Both the position numbers and the translations under genes were made by a program. This document shows positions 61,370 through 64,000 of a DNA stretch of 64,000 nucleotides, one piece after another. The notes under the pieces are model-generated. The model was given only the letters and a program-made list of their open reading frames with translations, searched no databases and had not been told where the DNA came from. Position 1 is the stretch's first letter; every line of letters starts with the position of its first letter. Source of the DNA: Nectonema munidae (Eukaryota > Nematomorpha > Nectonematoida > Nectonematidae); contig JAUIRK010000903.1 of NCBI GenBank assembly GCA_030549495.1, positions 992,001 through 1,056,000 of the forward strand, read 5' to 3'.

Positions 61370-63880
61370 ATGTGTATCGTCCCCCTTCTTTATCTTCAAA
61401 CTTATTAAATTTTATTGACGAATTTTCAAACTTTCTAGATTTTCAGGTTTTAAAAAATAATGAGATTATATTCATGGGTGACTTTAATATTGACTTGTTC
61501 AAACTAGATCAATGTATTCTTACTGCTAACTTTTTGAATATTATGATTTCTGGTTACTTTAAGCCAACTATAACAGGTGTTACACGAGAACAGACAGAAA
61601 CTTCTTTAGATAATTTTTATATACCTTCAAACTTTGGATCTTACATGTCATTTATTTTTTCAACCTCTATTTCCGATCATAATGCTATATTCTTATCTCT
61701 AAAATTAGATTCTATTAGAGCTTCCTCAAGTATCAGATATTTTAATGAAAAATCATTTGTGTTAAAAGCCAGAACAATAGACTGGAATTTCCTAAGAGCC
61801 TATTTTGATGATCCTGAAATTTTCGTCAATTATATAAATATAGTTTTATTTAATGTTATAAACGAAAGTATTGAAATAAAAAAGCGTGGCAAAAATAAAT
61901 ATAAACATAAATCAAACCTCTGGGTAACTGATGAACTATTGTCTATGATCAAAGAGCGTGACAAATATTATAAAAAATTGAAAAAACGTAAAAATAATAT
62001 TGAATTAAGGGCGAAATTTATACGCTTTAGAAAAGAAATCAAAGCGAAAATAAAAGAATTAAAACATGTATTTTATCAAAACTATTTTAATACTACAGAT
62101 TCATCAAAGGTAACCTGGCAAAAGATTAATAGCTTAAAAAGATGTGAAGCATGATTTTATCTTGAAAACTAAAGAAGGAATTTTATCTGATCCCTTAACT
62201 ATTTCTAAGCTTTTTAATAATTATTTTTTAACAAATTCTGAATTTAATGATGAAAATAGTGAATTTATAAAGTATCTAAAGAGGGCAAATTCTTCATTCA
62301 CTTTAAGCAAAATCAATTCAAATAATTGCAATGAACAACATAAAATCAAAAAAAACTTGTGATGCTTATGGTTTGTCAATTTATAGGTTAAATTTAATAA
62401 AGGATGTTGTAATTAACTATTTAGTTATAGCTTACAACTCTTGCATTGAATTTGGCATTTTTCCACATCGTTAAAAATAACCAAACGTGTACCCATCTTT
62501 AAAAAAGGGAGCAGAAATCATTTTGAAAATTATAGACCAATTTGTCTGATTACAACCCTGTCGAAAATTTTCGAAAAAGTTATTTTTGCACAGATTTTCA
62601 GCTATATCGAGAAATGTAATCTTCTCTTTTCTTACCAGTTTGGATTCAGGCCTAACCACAGTACTCAACATCTGCACATCGTTTTTGAAGACAAGGTTCG
62701 TAATTACTTAGAAGATAATGACAGTGTTGTAGCCGTGTTCATAGACCTTAGTAAGGTATTTGATATTGTGCCGCATAATAAATTATTAACAAAAATGAAA
62801 TATTATGGTTTTTCTTATTCTACATTAAAATTGTTCAAATCCTATTTCTTTCAAAGGCAACACTTTGTAAGCATAAAAAATATTAACTCTCCATTGTCCT
62901 TTATTCAATCCGGCGTACCCCAAGGTTCCATAATGGGGCCCCTCTTATTTGCTTTATACATTAACGATATCTACTGTGCTAGTCCATTTTTTGATGATCT
63001 TTTATATGCGGATGATATAACTATTCTTTTCCCGATAAAAAAGCTATATTTTAATCAAGAGTCTACTTTTGATGATATTGTAGATAAAAACTTGAATCTC
63101 ATTTTTGATTGGTTGATAAAGAATTCTCTTAAAATTAATTTTTCTAAATCAAAGGCTATGATTTTCTCTAGAAGTTCCAAACCTAAATTGAATCTTCAAA
63201 AACATAACATTGAGATAGTTGAAAATTTTAATTACCTAGGGCTTATTTTCAACGACAAATTAAATTGGTCTGATCATAAAAAATACATCATAGCAAAATT
63301 ACATAGTGTTCATGGTATTCTAAAAAAATGCAGCGATTTGTTAAATGCGGAAATAAAGTTAAAAATTTATAATGTCTTAGCTCGGCCTTTTTTTATTATG
63401 GCGTAATTAATTGGGGCTTCGGTGATTTATCTGATATTGAAACACTACAAAAAAAGATAATAAGAACTGTTTTTAGCTTAGGGTATAGAACTCATACTTT
63501 TTCATACTTTCATGAATATAAAATCCTTAAAGCAAACGATATATATCAAGTACAATTATCAAAGTTTATATATAAGTTTATAAATGCAGCGCTTCCACCA
63601 CTATTTGATAATTGGTTTATTTATATTTACCAATCAACTGATTATTCTTTAAGGTAACCCTATAAGTTCTTTATGCCGTCTTGTAAACGTCCTTGCACTA
63701 AAAAAAGTACGAAATATAGAATTGTAAGTTTTTGGAATAATTTTTTACATGAAAAAATTTTCATCAAAACAGTTTTTATAAATTTAAAAAAGCTGTCAAA
63801 AATTATTTCATTAATATGTATATAACTGTTTGTGATCAAAATTGTTTTGTCTGTTCTACTTCTTGTATGCAATGAATAAA

Positions 63881-64000
63881 AAAAAATTTTTTCTTTTTTC
63901 TTTATATGTCTATTTCCCCTTCATACTTGTTTATTTAATACATAATACATATATTTTTCTGTTGATTAAAACTTAACATCTTCTGGCAATATATAATCAT
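63881..64000. other. flank after the LINE
   Basis: A/T-rich sequence after the LINE tail; nothing recognised before the window ends. Confidence 0.5.

Larger units (their letters stand above)
56602..63880 (+). mobile_element. CR1/Jockey-group LINE, split by an LTR element
   Basis: An apurinic-type endonuclease starts in 56602-57056 (YNIVSMNVQSIRNK, VIALQETWL). It is interrupted by the LTR element and resumes at 61370 with YRPPSLSSN, IFMGDFNIDL and SISDHNAIF. RT follows at about 62480-63405: FENYRPICLITTLSKIFEKVI, VFIDLSKVFDIVPHNKLL, SGVPQGSIMGPLLFALYINDI, LLYADDITIL (YADD catalytic box) and FNYLGLIFNDKLNW. The C-terminal domain continues to about 63800 without RNase H, and the element ends in an A/T-rich tail. 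ORF1 is not seen, so it is 5'-truncated. Frameshifts lie near 62145, 62335, 62470 and 63400, with stops after those, so it was dead or dying before or after the insertion. Confidence 0.9.

Overview
The window is strongly AT-rich metazoan nuclear DNA. It has spliced genes with GT-AG introns, a multi-exon calreticulin, a dynein light intermediate chain and many invertebrate-type transposons. The transposon mix (hAT, Tigger/pogo, piggyBac, Penelope-like, I-type and CR1/Jockey-type LINEs, one Gypsy-type LTR element) fits an arthropod or another invertebrate with a large genome. I cannot name the phylum from sequence alone.

Three host genes can be supported. (1) An uninterrupted 348-codon frame at 157-1203 (+) resembles the meiotic protein HSF2BP/MEILB2. 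(2) Calreticulin lies on the minus strand at 15990-12853. Its eight exons join in phase to give 398 codons with a signal peptide, all P-domain repeats, an acidic tail and a C-terminal RDEL. An ERSE-like site lies about 75 bases upstream, and a broken copy of part of exon 4 lies at 16572-16660. (3) A cytoplasmic dynein light intermediate chain is spread over more than 23 kb of the minus strand (53774 to about 30311). Seven core exons have matching phases, and a further exon carries the FFxxLL adaptor-binding helix. At least one exon is missing from my model.

The rest is mostly transposon debris. From left to right: tRNA-like SINE heads (2.5 and 4.8 kb); a hAT fossil (5.65-6.95 kb); a decayed member of an unclassified multicopy family (7.6-8.5 kb); an I-type LINE on the minus strand in two pieces whose order is reversed (18.1-21.8 kb); a BED-finger hAT (21.8-23.1 kb); a nearly whole Tigger element (25162-27462) with TA duplication; and two opposed LINE 3' ends (27.5-28.5 kb). 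Inside the dynein introns lie a hAT (31.7-33.6 kb), a piggyBac (about 36.3-38.6 kb), a Penelope-like remnant (42.5-42.9 kb) and a second BED-finger hAT (43.8-45.8 kb).

The right end is a CR1/Jockey-group LINE (56.6-63.9 kb, +) split inside its endonuclease by a young Gypsy-type LTR retrotransposon (57057-61369). That element has two 445-bp LTRs and a clean ATGTG target duplication. A stretch of homopolymer noise inside it (about 58.2-58.67 kb) and a 26-G run at 48471 look like assembly trouble.

I found no convincing undescribed multi-gene system. The most interesting host signals are the intronless HSF2BP-like frame, the ERSE-like element at calreticulin, the duplicated calreticulin exon piece and the transposon-filled dynein gene. 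Positions of splice sites were read by eye.
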